A stretch of DNA of 64,000 nucleotides from positions 2,604,001 to 2,668,000 of the forward strand of contig NZ_JAVDQF010000001.1 of assembly GCF_031454135.1 (NCBI RefSeq), read 5' to 3'. The position numbers were made by a program, and so were the translations under genes. Numbering within the stretch: the stretch's first letter is position 1; each line of letters begins with the position of its first letter. This DNA comes from Arthrobacter russicus (GTDB lineage Bacteria > Actinomycetota > Actinomycetes > Actinomycetales > Micrococcaceae). Below, in pieces: positions 1-7,962 of the stretch. The notes under the pieces were generated by a model. It ran no database searches. It was not told the DNA's origin and worked only from the letters and a program-made list of their open reading frames with translations.

Positions 1-407
1 CGATATCCCGGGGGATCGCGCCGCCGATCCTGGTGGACCGCGGGCTGCCGGCGGCCGTGGAAGCAGCGGCCGCCCGCACTCCGGTCCCGGTCACGGTCCG
101 CGTGGAAGGCCTGGGCAAACGCAGACTGGCCGAGAACATCGAGAACACCGCCTACTTCGTGATCGCGGAATCGCTGACGAATGTGGCCAAGCACGCGCAC
201 GCGACGTGCGCCGAAGTCACCCTGCGCAAGGAGCCGGGGCAGCTGACCGTGCAGATCGCCGACGACGGCCAAGGCGGAGCGCATTTGGGCAAAGGGCACG
301 GGCTGGTCGGCTTGCAGGAACGCGCAGTCGCCAACGGCGGCAGCCTCGAACTGGCTTCGGACGGATCGGGAACCACGGTCTCGCTCACCCTGCCGCTGGC
401 AGGCTGA
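1..407 (+). CDS. Sensor histidine kinase, C-terminal part (partial at window edge)
   Basis: The reading frame is open to the window edge (first full codon at base 3), so the start lies outside. The visible ~134 residues are the end of a HisKA_3/HATPase_c kinase of the NarX/DegS type. The text 'SRGIAPPILVDRGLP' matches the link between the dimerisation helix and the ATPase domain. It is followed by an N-box (ENTAYFVIAESLTNVAKHA) and a G-box (IADDGQGG, then GHGLVGLQER). The kinase would phosphorylate the response regulator that starts 43 bases downstream. Sensor domain and signal cannot be seen. Confidence 0.9.
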   Translation, partial: ISRGIAPPILVDRGLPAAVEAAAARTPVPVTVRVEGLGKRRLAENIENTAYFVIAESLTNVAKHAHATCAEVTLRKEPGQLTVQIADDGQGGAHLGKGHGLVGLQERAVANGGSLELASDGSGTTVSLTLPLAG

Positions 408-450
408 ACCGGCGAAATCCCGCGGCTGGGCAGGGACTACGCTGAGATGC

Positions 451-1107
451 GTGACTGCGATCAGAGTTGTGCTTGCCGAAGATTCCGTGTTGCTGCGCGA
501 AGGATTGGTGCGGCTGCTCGGTGAGGCGGGCTATCAAGTCGCGGCCGCGGTCGGCGATGCCGAATCGTTGCTGACCGCGGTCGCCCAGGCCGAACCCGAG
601 CTGGTGGTCACCGACGTCCGGATGCCGCCGGGGCACAGCGACGAGGGGCTGCGCGCGGCCTTGCAGATCAGATCCCGGAATTCCGGGATCGGGATCCTGG
701 TGCTTTCGCAATACGTGGAACTGGCCTACGCCCGGGACCTGCTGGCCACGGCGGGCGCCGGCCGGGGTGTCGGCTACCTGCTCAAGGACCGGGTCACCGA
801 TGTCGACGAACTCGCCGACGCCCTGCAACGGGTGCATGCCGGCGGCACGGTGCTGGACCCGGAAGTCGTCTCCGCATTGTTCGCCGGGAATGCCAAAGGG
901 CCCTTGCACGACCTCACTGCGCGCGAGCGCGAGGTCATGGGGCTGATCGCCGAAGGCCGGAGCAATGCGGCGATCAGCGAACAGCTGGTGGTCTCCTCGG
1001 GCGCGGTCGAAAAACACATCTCTTCGATCTTCGCGAAACTCGACCTTCCGCCGTCGGCCGAGGACCATCGCAGGGTACTGGCAGTGCTGACCTGGCTTCG
1101 ACAATGA
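451..1107 (+). CDS. NarL/FixJ-family response regulator
   Basis: This 218-residue protein has a receiver domain followed by a LuxR-type helix-turn-helix. The acidic pair is in VLAEDS (residues 8-12), the phosphoacceptor is Asp55 in VVTDVRM, and the conserved Lys is in YLLKDR. The HTH begins near residue 150 with LTAREREVMGLIAEG and continues through SSGAVEKHISSIFAKL. The GTG at 451 is the only start giving a complete receiver. It follows the kinase gene directly, so the two form a cognate pair. Target genes are unknown. Confidence 0.92.
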   Translation: MTAIRVVLAEDSVLLREGLVRLLGEAGYQVAAAVGDAESLLTAVAQAEPELVVTDVRMPPGHSDEGLRAALQIRSRNSGIGILVLSQYVELAYARDLLATAGAGRGVGYLLKDRVTDVDELADALQRVHAGGTVLDPEVVSALFAGNAKGPLHDLTAREREVMGLIAEGRSNAAISEQLVVSSGAVEKHISSIFAKLDLPPSAEDHRRVLAVLTWLRQ

Positions 1108-1236
1108 GTGCTGGAGCCGGTGGCTGGCGTCAATCTCGCCTAATGTATGGTGAACTAGGTTTTTGGACCGAGGCCGTTGAACCCGGTCCGAAGGCAGCAT
1201 CGACAACAGAACTTTCAGCAATACCGTAGGAGAAAC

Positions 1237-3990
1237 GTGCCCACCAAGGCATCTAGCAAGCGCGCATCGACCGGCAAGAAGCTGGTTATCGTGGAGTCCC
1301 CGGCAAAGGGCAAGACCATTGCCGGCTATCTCGGCGAGGGCTTCGAGGTCGAAGCCTCCTACGGCCATATCCGCGATCTGCCGCAGCCTTCGGACCTCCC
1401 TGCCGAGTTGAAGAAATCCTCGGTGGGCAAGTTCGCCGTCGATCTGGACAACAACTTCGAGCCGTACTACGTGGTCCCGGTCGACAAGAAGAAGCGCGTC
1501 GCCGAGCTCAAAGCGGCGCTCAAAGACGCCGACGAACTCTATCTGGCAACTGACGGTGACCGCGAAGGCGAAGCGATTGCCTGGCACCTGCTCGAGGTGC
1601 TCAAGCCCAAGGTGCCGGTCTATCGGCTCACCTTCCCGGAAATCACCAAGGAAGCCATCCAACGCGCGATGGGCGAACTGCGCGACGTCGATATGCCGAT
1701 GGTCGATGCGCAGGAAACCCGACGCGTCCTGGACCGGCTCTACGGTTATGAAATTTCCCCGGTGCTCTGGCGCAAGGTTTCCCGCGGGCTGTCCGCGGGC
1801 CGGGTGCAGTCGGTGGCCACCAGGCTGGTCGTCGAGCGGGAACGCGAGCGGATGGCTTTCCGTTCGGCGGAGTATTGGGATTTGCTGGGCGAATTCTCCC
1901 CGGTCGGATCGGCACAGACGTTCAAAGCGAAGCTGGTTGCCCTCGATGGCGCGCGGGTCGCCACCGGGCGGGACTTCAGCGACACCGGAGCGCTGACCGG
2001 CAAAGGCGTGGCGCACCTCGATTCAGCCACGGCTACGGCTCTGGCCGAAGGTCTGCAAAACGCCGAGTTCGCAGTCCGTTCCGTAGAGCACAAGCCTTAC
2101 ACCCGCCGCCCCGCGGCGCCGTTCACTACCTCGACGCTGCAGCAGGAAGCGGCCCGCAAGCTGCGTTTCTCCGCCCGGGTGACCATGCGGGTGGCGCAGA
2201 GCCTGTACGAAAACGGCTACATCACCTATATGCGTACCGATTCGACGGCGTTGAGCGCCCAGGCCGTCAACGCCGCCCGCCGTCAGGCTGCAGAGCTGTA
2301 CGATCCGTCCTTCGTGCCGGATGCACCGCGGGTCTACGCGGGCAAAGCCAAAAACGCCCAAGAGGCGCATGAGGCGATCCGCCCGGCCGGCGATTCGTTC
2401 CGGATTCCGGCACAGGTCGCCAAAGCGCTCAGCTCGGACGAGTTCAAACTCTACGAATTGATCTGGAAGCGCACCGTGGCGTCCCAGATGGCCGACGCCA
2501 AGGGTTCCACCGCTTCGGTCCGGTTGGGTGTCACGTCGGCAGCCGGTGCCGATGGGAAAAAGCACGACGCCGAGTTCGCCGCCTCCGGTACCGTGATCAC
2601 CTTCCAAGGCTTCCTGGCCGCCTATGAAGAAGGCCGGGACGAGGGCCGGAACAAGGACGACGCCGACTCCGACGGCGGCCGACTGCCGAACCTGGCCGCT
2701 CAGGACGCGCTCGAAGCGCAGGTGCTCGACGCCGTCGGGCATGAGACCTCGCCGCCGCCGCGCTACACCGAAGCGTCCCTGGTGAAGACCCTCGAAGAGC
2801 GCGGCATCGGCCGTCCTTCGACGTATGCCGCGACGATCTCCACGATCATGGACCGCGGCTACGTGAGCCAGCGCGGTTCCGCCTTGGTGCCGAGCTGGGT
2901 CGCCTTCTCGGTGGTGCGGCTGTTGGAGCAGTATTTCCAGAACTACGTGGACTACGACTTCACTGCCGGGATGGAAGAAGACCTAGACCGGATTTCCCGT
3001 GGCGAAGAGACCGGGCCGCACTGGCTCAAGCTCTTCTATTTCGGCAACGACGACGGTTCCGGTTTGCTGCCGATCGTGAACAATCTGGGCGAAATCGACG
3101 CCCGGGAGATCAATTCGGTGCCGATCGCCGAAGGCATCACGCTGCGGGTGGGCAAATTCGGTCCCTACCTGGAAAAGCCGGTGCCGATGGATTCCCCGGA
3201 GGGCACCGAGCCGGAGCGGGCGAACGTGCCGGAGGACTTGGCTCCGGACGAGTTGACCGCCGAGAAGGCGATCGAGTTGATCAACACGGCAGCCCCGGAG
3301 GAGCGCGTGCTCGGCAACGACCCGGTCACCGGGCGCGCTGTGGTGGCCAAGAACGGCCGTTACGGCGCCTATGTCACCGAGATCATCCCGGAGCCCACGG
3401 CTGAGGAGTTGGCCAACGCGCCGGTCCAGTACTACAAGAACGGCAAGCCGAAGCCGCCGAAGAAGCCGGTCAAGGCCAAGCCGCGCACCGGTTCGCTGTT
3501 CGCCTCGATGACCGTGGAGTCGGTGACTTTGGCCGAAGCGCTGCAGCTCATGTCCCTGCCCCGGGTGCTCGGCGCCGACGCCGAAGGCAACGAAATCACG
3601 GTGCAGAACGGCCGCTTCGGCCCGTATCTGAAGAAGGGCAGCGATTCGCGCTCGATCGGTTCCGAAGAGGAGATCTTCACGATCACGTTGGAACAAGCCC
3701 TGGAGATCTATTCGCAGCCGAAACAACGCGGCGCCCGTGCCGCGGTGCCGCCGCTCGCCGAATTCGGCGACGACCCGACGTCGGGCAAGAAGATCGTGGT
3801 GAAGGAAGGGCGCTTCGGCCCGTACATCACCGATGGCGAAACCAACATCACGGTGCCCCGGTCGACGTCGATCGAAGAGCTCACCCGGGAGCGCGCAGTC
3901 GAACTTCTGGCCGAGAAGCGCGCCAAAGGGCCGGTCAAGCGCCCGGCAAAGCGCCCGGCGGCCAAGGCAAAAGCCGGCAGCCGCCGCTAG
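1237..3990 (+). CDS. topA: DNA topoisomerase I
   Basis: Type IA topoisomerase, 917 residues, relaxes negative supercoils in the cytoplasm. The TOPRIM domain opens with LVIVESPAKGKTI and carries the acidic cluster in YLATDGDREGEAIAWHL. The nucleophile is Tyr331 in YITYMRTDST. The C-terminus has several repeats of the type 'NGRFGPYLKKG' and 'EGRFGPYITDG' instead of zinc fingers and ends in a Lys/Arg/Ala-rich basic tail, as in other actinobacterial TopA proteins. I prefer the GTG at 1237 because AGGAGA lies just upstream at 1228-1233. An in-frame TTG at 1177 would add 20 residues that do not look like TopA. Confidence 0.97.
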   Translation: MPTKASSKRASTGKKLVIVESPAKGKTIAGYLGEGFEVEASYGHIRDLPQPSDLPAELKKSSVGKFAVDLDNNFEPYYVVPVDKKKRVAELKAALKDADELYLATDGDREGEAIAWHLLEVLKPKVPVYRLTFPEITKEAIQRAMGELRDVDMPMVDAQETRRVLDRLYGYEISPVLWRKVSRGLSAGRVQSVATRLVVERERERMAFRSAEYWDLLGEFSPVGSAQTFKAKLVALDGARVATGRDFSDTGALTGKGVAHLDSATATALAEGLQNAEFAVRSVEHKPYTRRPAAPFTTSTLQQEAARKLRFSARVTMRVAQSLYENGYITYMRTDSTALSAQAVNAARRQAAELYDPSFVPDAPRVYAGKAKNAQEAHEAIRPAGDSFRIPAQVAKALSSDEFKLYELIWKRTVASQMADAKGSTASVRLGVTSAAGADGKKHDAEFAASGTVITFQGFLAAYEEGRDEGRNKDDADSDGGRLPNLAAQDALEAQVLDAVGHETSPPPRYTEASLVKTLEERGIGRPSTYAATISTIMDRGYVSQRGSALVPSWVAFSVVRLLEQYFQNYVDYDFTAGMEEDLDRISRGEETGPHWLKLFYFGNDDGSGLLPIVNNLGEIDAREINSVPIAEGITLRVGKFGPYLEKPVPMDSPEGTEPERANVPEDLAPDELTAEKAIELINTAAPEERVLGNDPVTGRAVVAKNGRYGAYVTEIIPEPTAEELANAPVQYYKNGKPKPPKKPVKAKPRTGSLFASMTVESVTLAEALQLMSLPRVLGADAEGNEITVQNGRFGPYLKKGSDSRSIGSEEEIFTITLEQALEIYSQPKQRGARAAVPPLAEFGDDPTSGKKIVVKEGRFGPYITDGETNITVPRSTSIEELTRERAVELLAEKRAKGPVKRPAKRPAAKAKAGSRR

Positions 3991-4000
3991 CCGAGGCCCT

Positions 4001-4090
4001 CGCCACGTAGGGACCCGCGAACGCACACGTGAGCGTTCGGCCCTTTCGTGTCGAACTCCGTTCGCCACGTAGGGACCCGCGAACGCACAC
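4001..4090. repeat. Pair of identical 28-bp direct repeats with an adjoining near-palindrome
   Basis: The 28-base unit (CGCCACGTAGGGACCC then GCGAACGCACAC) occurs at 4001-4028 and again, identical, at 4063-4090, 62 bases apart, just after the topA stop. The right end of copy 1 runs into a 20-base near-palindrome at 4019-4038 (GAACGC-a-CACGTG-a-GCGTTC). The second copy lacks the right half of this palindrome. It does not code in any convincing frame. It could be a dispersed intergenic repeat or part of the topA terminator; there is no T-tract. Confidence 0.7.
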
Positions 4091-4152
4091 TTGCCGAGGG
4101 TGCTTTTGTGCGCGGCGCCGAGTCCGCCGGTGCGCTACGACATAATGTGATC

Positions 4153-5157
4153 ATGCGACTCGGCGTTCTCGACATCGGTTCCAATACCGTCCATCTGCTT
4201 CTCGTCGATGCGCACCCCGGAGGGCAGCCGGTACCCTTCGCCTCGCACAAACGTCCGCTCTCCTTGGTGCAGTATTTGGACCAGGACGGCGCGATCAGTG
4301 AGGCCGGTCAGGCGGAGCTGATCAGTTTCGTGCTCGAGGCCTGGGAATTCGCCGCGAAGCACCAGGCCGAAGACCTCCTGGCCTTCTGCACCTCGGCGAT
4401 CCGGGAGGCTGCCAACGGGGCGGAGGTGTTGCAGCGGGTGCAGACCGAAACCACGGTGCAGCTGCGCGAACTGACCGGCGCAGAGGAAGCCGCCATGACG
4501 TTCTTCGCGGTGCGCCGTTGGTACGGTTGGGGCGCCGGAACGATTTTGGACCTGGACATCGGCGGCGGTTCCTTCGAAATGGCCATGGGCGGCGATGAAT
4601 TGCCGACGAAGGCGGTATCCGTCCCGCTCGGCGCGCAGCGGTTGACCCGGGACTGGTTGCCCGACGATCCGCCCAGCGCCAAAAGCGTCAAGGAACTGCG
4701 CAAATACATCCGCAGCACGCTCAAACCGCACATCAAGGATTTCCTGTCCCTGGGCGTCCCGACTTTGGTGACCGGTACCTCGAAGACTTTTCGCTCGCTC
4801 GCCCGGATCACCGGGGCCGCGCCTAGCGGCATGGGACCCTTCGTGCGGCGGGAACTGCACGGCGTCGACCTCGGTTTGTGGACGCAACGGCTGACCGCGA
4901 TGAGCGCTGCGGACCGCTTGTACTTGCCCGGAGTTTCGCAGGCCCGGGCCAGGCAACTGCTGGCCGGCGCCTTGGTGGCTGAAGCCGCGCTGGAGGCGTT
5001 CAAGGCGAGCACGCTGCAGATTTGCCCTTGGGCGCTGCGTGAAGGCCTGATCCTGCGCCGATTGGACCAGTTGGTGTTCGACGGCCCGCTCGACCCGCCA
5101 CGGCACGTCACAGCGCGTCCTGCCGCAGCATCTGCACAGCCTGCCGTGGCAAAATAG
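4153..5157 (+). CDS. Ppx/GppA family phosphatase
   Basis: A 334-residue member of the exopolyphosphatase/pppGpp phosphatase family with the sugar-kinase/Hsp70-like ATPase fold. The start LGVLDIGSNTVHLLLVD gives the phosphate-1 loop, TSAIREAANG the next conserved block, and DLDIGGGSFEMAMG the phosphate-2 loop. It is the short form common in actinobacteria and lacks the HD-like C-terminal domain of E. coli GppA. The ATG at 4153 puts the family N-terminus at residue 2; longer in-frame versions run into the repeat region upstream. It probably forms an operon with the isomerase 5 bases downstream. Whether the substrate is polyP or pppGpp cannot be told. Confidence 0.9.
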   Translation: MRLGVLDIGSNTVHLLLVDAHPGGQPVPFASHKRPLSLVQYLDQDGAISEAGQAELISFVLEAWEFAAKHQAEDLLAFCTSAIREAANGAEVLQRVQTETTVQLRELTGAEEAAMTFFAVRRWYGWGAGTILDLDIGGGSFEMAMGGDELPTKAVSVPLGAQRLTRDWLPDDPPSAKSVKELRKYIRSTLKPHIKDFLSLGVPTLVTGTSKTFRSLARITGAAPSGMGPFVRRELHGVDLGLWTQRLTAMSAADRLYLPGVSQARARQLLAGALVAEAALEAFKASTLQICPWALREGLILRRLDQLVFDGPLDPPRHVTARPAAASAQPAVAK

Positions 5158-5162
5158 CCCCG

Positions 5163-5978
5163 ATGACTGAGCAGACAGCAGCGAACCCGAAGCGTCCGGC
5201 AATCCCGGTTGCGCTCTCCAGTGCCTCGGTTTATCCGCTTTCCGTCCATGACGCTTTCGCCGTCGCACACGACCTCGGTTACGACGGGTTGGAGGTCATG
5301 GTGACCAACAATGTCACCAGCCAGGACCCGCAGGCCCTGCAGACGCTGAGCGAGCGCTACCGGATCCCGGTGCTCGCGGTGCACGCACCCACTCTGTTGC
5401 TGACCCAGCAGGTCTGGGGGAGCGCTTGGAGCAAAGTCGAACGTTCGGTCGACATGGCCGGCCAGCTCGGGGCCGGCGTGGTGGTGGTGCACCCGCCGTT
5501 CCGGTGGCAGAGCGACTACGCGGAGAGTTTCAGCCAGGGCGTCCGCGACTTGGCCGATTCCAGTGGGATCCGGATCGCAGTGGAGAACATGTACCCCTGG
5601 CGGATGCGCGGCCGGGAAGCGAAGGCGTACCTGCCGCACTGGGACCCGATCGAACAGGATTACGACGACGTCACCTGGGACCTGTCGCATGCCTCGACCG
5701 CGGGGGTTGCTTCGCTCGAGGGTGTGCGCGCCTTGGCTGGGCGGTTGCGCCATCTGCACCTCACGGATGGCTCCGGCTCCAACCGGGATGAGCATTTGGT
5801 CCCGGGGCACGGGGATCAGCAAGCCGCCGAAGTCCTGCAATATCTGGCCGGTGCCGGATTCGACGGGACCGTCGTCGCGGAAATCTCCACCCGCAAGGCC
5901 AAAGCTGCCGGCGAACGGGAAGACTGGCTCAGCGAGACGTTGCGGTTCGCCCGGCAGCATCTCGGCCAAGCGGACTGA
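5163..5978 (+). CDS. Sugar phosphate isomerase/epimerase family protein (TIM barrel)
   Basis: A 271-residue AP-endonuclease-2-type TIM barrel. Features seen: strand 1 with IPVALSSASVYPLSV, metal-site candidates in VVVHPPFRWQ and IAVENMYPW, and LTDGSGSNRDEHLVPGHGD near the C-terminus. The ENMYPW and HLVPGHGD blocks are typical of the sugar isomerase/epimerase branch rather than endonuclease IV. It starts 5 bases after the Ppx/GppA stop, so the two genes are probably co-transcribed, an arrangement common in actinobacteria. The substrate is unknown. Confidence 0.85.
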   Translation: MTEQTAANPKRPAIPVALSSASVYPLSVHDAFAVAHDLGYDGLEVMVTNNVTSQDPQALQTLSERYRIPVLAVHAPTLLLTQQVWGSAWSKVERSVDMAGQLGAGVVVVHPPFRWQSDYAESFSQGVRDLADSSGIRIAVENMYPWRMRGREAKAYLPHWDPIEQDYDDVTWDLSHASTAGVASLEGVRALAGRLRHLHLTDGSGSNRDEHLVPGHGDQQAAEVLQYLAGAGFDGTVVAEISTRKAKAAGEREDWLSETLRFARQHLGQAD

Positions 5979-6012
5979 GTATCCGCGCTGAACCAGATGA
6001 GATAGCTAAAAC

Positions 6013-6055
6013 GCTTTGAGATAGCAAGAGGGCGGGCTTCCTGCTATCTCAAAGC
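6013..6055. terminator. 14-bp perfect inverted repeat
   Basis: Arms GCTTTGAGATAGCA (6013-6026) and TGCTATCTCAAAGC (6042-6055) enclose a 15-base loop. Outer imperfect arms CCAGATGAGATAGCT and AGCTGGCTATCTGG extend the symmetry. It lies 35 bases after the isomerase stop and may end that transcript, although there is no T-tract on the plus strand. Confidence 0.5.
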
Positions 6056-6090
6056 CAGCTGGCTATCTGGAACGAGGGGTTAAACGAGAA

Positions 6091-6151
6091 AGCACCGGAG
6101 AGTCGAAGTTGCCAGTGGTTGGGGGGAAACGCTGGCAGACTCTCCGGTGCT
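6091..6151. ncRNA. Candidate structured RNA element
   Basis: An outer helix AGCACCGGAGAGTC (6091-6104) / GACTCTCCGGTGCT (6138-6151) is perfect over 14 bp. Inside it is a second helix TGCCAG (6110-6115) / CTGGCA (6132-6137), coaxial on the right side and separated by a 5-base bulge on the left. The 16-base apical loop contains six consecutive Gs, or CCCCCC on the minus strand. Read on the minus strand the hairpin is followed by a T-rich stretch (TTTCTCGTTT), as at the end of a small RNA. The sequence does not settle orientation or function. Confidence 0.4.
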
Positions 6152-6402
6152 ACAACCGATCAGGCAAAACCCGATCGATCCGCAATCACTCGCACCTTTA
6201 TGAGGTACTTACGAATTTAGGACCCGTTTCTGGGGAAAACCTGCCGTGAACCTGGGAATAAGCTGGTAATAAGGTAACCAGAGAGTGAAGTATCACTTTT
6301 GGCTGAAATCCTTGAAAATAAAGCAAAGTAAGCCATCGAATCGTGAAAATGAAGCAACCCCTTTTTTCGGTACCCGGCCGGGGTTGGTGACAGGATGGAC
6401 GG

Positions 6403-7239
6403 ATGATCAACAGAATTGCATTCTTAGGCTGCGGCTCGATGGGCGAAGCCATTTTGGCGGGCCTGCTCGCGGGATCGTTCGAGCCGGCCTCGGCCATCGC
6501 AACCGTCCGCCGGGCAGAACGGGCCGCGGAATTGGCGCAGCGCTACGGCATCACCGCCGTGGCGAATTCCGAGGACGCCAATGCCAACCGGGCGGCGGTC
6601 GCCGGTGCCGACGTCGTGGTGCTGGGCGTCAAACCGGCCCAGATCGCGGCACTGTGCCGGGAAATCGCCGGATCATTGGCACCGGGAACCGTCGTGGTGA
6701 GCGTCGCCGGGGCAGTGACCATCAAGCAGATCGAAGCCGCCTTGGCTCCCGGGCAGCCCGTGGTGCGCACGATGCCGAACACGCCTCTGATGGTCGGCCG
6801 CGGCGTCGTCGGGCTGGCTTTGGGCGGCTCGGTCGACGCCGGGCAAGCGGCAGCTGCCCGGGAGGTCTTTGCCGGCTCCGGGGTGGTGTTGGACGTCGCC
6901 GAGTCGCAGATGCAGGCGATCGGGGCGATCAGCGGTTCCGGCCCGGCGTACGCGTTCTACCTGGCCGAGGCCATGGCGGCCGCCGCGCGGGAATTCGGCT
7001 TGGATCCGGAAACCGCGAAAACCCTGGCCAACGAAACCGTTGCCGGGGCCGGGCTGATGCTGGCCGCGCCCGGGGCCGACGCCACCGCGCTGCGCAAGGC
7101 CGTGACCAGCCCCAACGGCACCACGGAGCAGGCGATCGCCACCTTCGACGAGCTTGGCTTGCCCGCCACGGTCTTGGCCGGGGCGCGGGCTGCGGCAGCG
7201 CGTTCGGACGTGATCACCGCGGAGCTGGACGGCCTCTGA
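6403..7239 (+). CDS. proC: Pyrroline-5-carboxylate reductase
   Basis: A 278-residue enzyme for the last step of proline synthesis, NAD(P)H-dependent reduction of 1-pyrroline-5-carboxylate. The N-terminal Rossmann motif is IAFLGCGSMGEAIL. The substrate region has VRTMPNTPLMVGRG, and the C-terminal dimerisation domain has the signature from AISGSGPAYAFYLAEAM to VTSPNGTTEQAI. Length and domain order are standard. The ATG at 6403 is preceded by AGGATGGACGG. It converges with trkA. Its long upstream region may carry regulatory structure. Confidence 0.96.
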   Translation: MINRIAFLGCGSMGEAILAGLLAGSFEPASAIATVRRAERAAELAQRYGITAVANSEDANANRAAVAGADVVVLGVKPAQIAALCREIAGSLAPGTVVVSVAGAVTIKQIEAALAPGQPVVRTMPNTPLMVGRGVVGLALGGSVDAGQAAAAREVFAGSGVVLDVAESQMQAIGAISGSGPAYAFYLAEAMAAAAREFGLDPETAKTLANETVAGAGLMLAAPGADATALRKAVTSPNGTTEQAIATFDELGLPATVLAGARAAAARSDVITAELDGL

Positions 7240-7278
7240 CCGGGCCCGGGCCTGGCTTCGAATCGGAACCGTGCCGGT

Positions 7279-7962
7279 TCAGGGGCGGGCCGCGAACCGT
7301 TCCAAAAGGTCGACGTGGCCGGACACGATGAGCGTGTCCCGAGAGGAGACCTTGGTGTCCGGTTGTGCATAGGTGAAGTCTTCACCCGGTGACTTCACCC
7401 CGACGATTGTCACGCCGTACTTGGAACGGACTTTGGACTCCTCCAGCGTGAAGCCCTGGGTCTCCTTCGGCGGGTTCATTTTCACGATCGCGAAATCGTC
7501 GTCGAACTCGATGAAGTCGAGCATCCGGCCGGAGACCAGATGGGCGGTCCGGATACCGGCGTCGGCCTCGGGGTAGATCACGTGGTTGGCGCCGATCCGG
7601 GTCAGGATTTTGCCGTGCGACTGGGTGATCGCCTTGACCCAGAGGTGCTCGATCTCCAGATCGACCAGATTCACCGTGATCAGCACGCTGGACTCGATCG
7701 AGGTTCCCACACCGACGACTGCGGAGGCGAAATCCTGGGCGCCCAACTGCCGGAGGGCGTCGATGTTCGTCGCATCGGCCTCGACTACGTGGGTCAAGGT
7801 TCCGGCCCACTTCTGCACCAACGCGGGGTCGCGCTCGATCGCGAGCACCTCCCGGCCCTGCCGTACCAGCTGTTCAGCGGTCGCCGAGCCGAACCGGCCC
7901 AAGCCGATGACCAATACCGGCGCATTGTGCGATGGACGTTGGGACCGTGATTTCTCAGCCAA
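7279..7962 (-). CDS. trkA: Potassium uptake regulatory subunit TrkA/KtrA
   Basis: A 227-residue cytoplasmic RCK protein. The N-terminal RCK_N Rossmann fold starts with VLVIGLGRFGSATAEQL (nucleotide-binding GxGxxG) and the acidic end of beta-2 is AIERDPALV. RCK_C follows from about residue 140 and ends in VSGHVDLLERFA. It gates the TrkH/KtrB channel encoded just upstream. The TTG start at 7962 overlaps the trkH stop by 8 bases, with GAGAGG about 7 bases before it, which argues for translational coupling. Confidence 0.93.
   Translation of the reverse strand: MAEKSRSQRPSHNAPVLVIGLGRFGSATAEQLVRQGREVLAIERDPALVQKWAGTLTHVVEADATNIDALRQLGAQDFASAVVGVGTSIESSVLITVNLVDLEIEHLWVKAITQSHGKILTRIGANHVIYPEADAGIRTAHLVSGRMLDFIEFDDDFAIVKMNPPKETQGFTLEESKVRSKYGVTIVGVKSPGEDFTYAQPDTKVSSRDTLIVSGHVDLLERFAARP

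Larger units (their letters stand above)
5979..6402. other. 424-bp intergenic region with nested inverted repeats, AT-richer than surroundings
   Basis: No convincing gene is seen between the isomerase and proC. The first half holds two hairpin-forming elements (6013-6055 and 6091-6151, listed separately). The second half (about 6190-6370) is clearly AT-richer than the rest of the window, with a small stem CTGGT/ACCAG near 6264-6282 and a T6 run just before proC. It may contain the proC promoter and leader, a small RNA, or both. Confidence 0.6.

Noticed and set aside
385-2016. Long minus-strand open frame opposite the response regulator and topA
   Set aside because: It lies fully antisense to two clear genes, its translation is Arg/Gly/His-rich low-complexity typical of mirror frames in high-GC DNA, and it has no recognisable domain.
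6091-6151. Assignment of the C6-loop hairpin to the actinobacterial 6C RNA family
   Set aside because: The 6C RNA has two hairpins each with a C-rich loop; only one such loop is visible here and the flanking sequence does not fit.
6198-6497. Minus-strand open frame over the proC leader
   Set aside because: It overlaps the proC start antisense, has no family resemblance and covers a region that looks like regulatory DNA.
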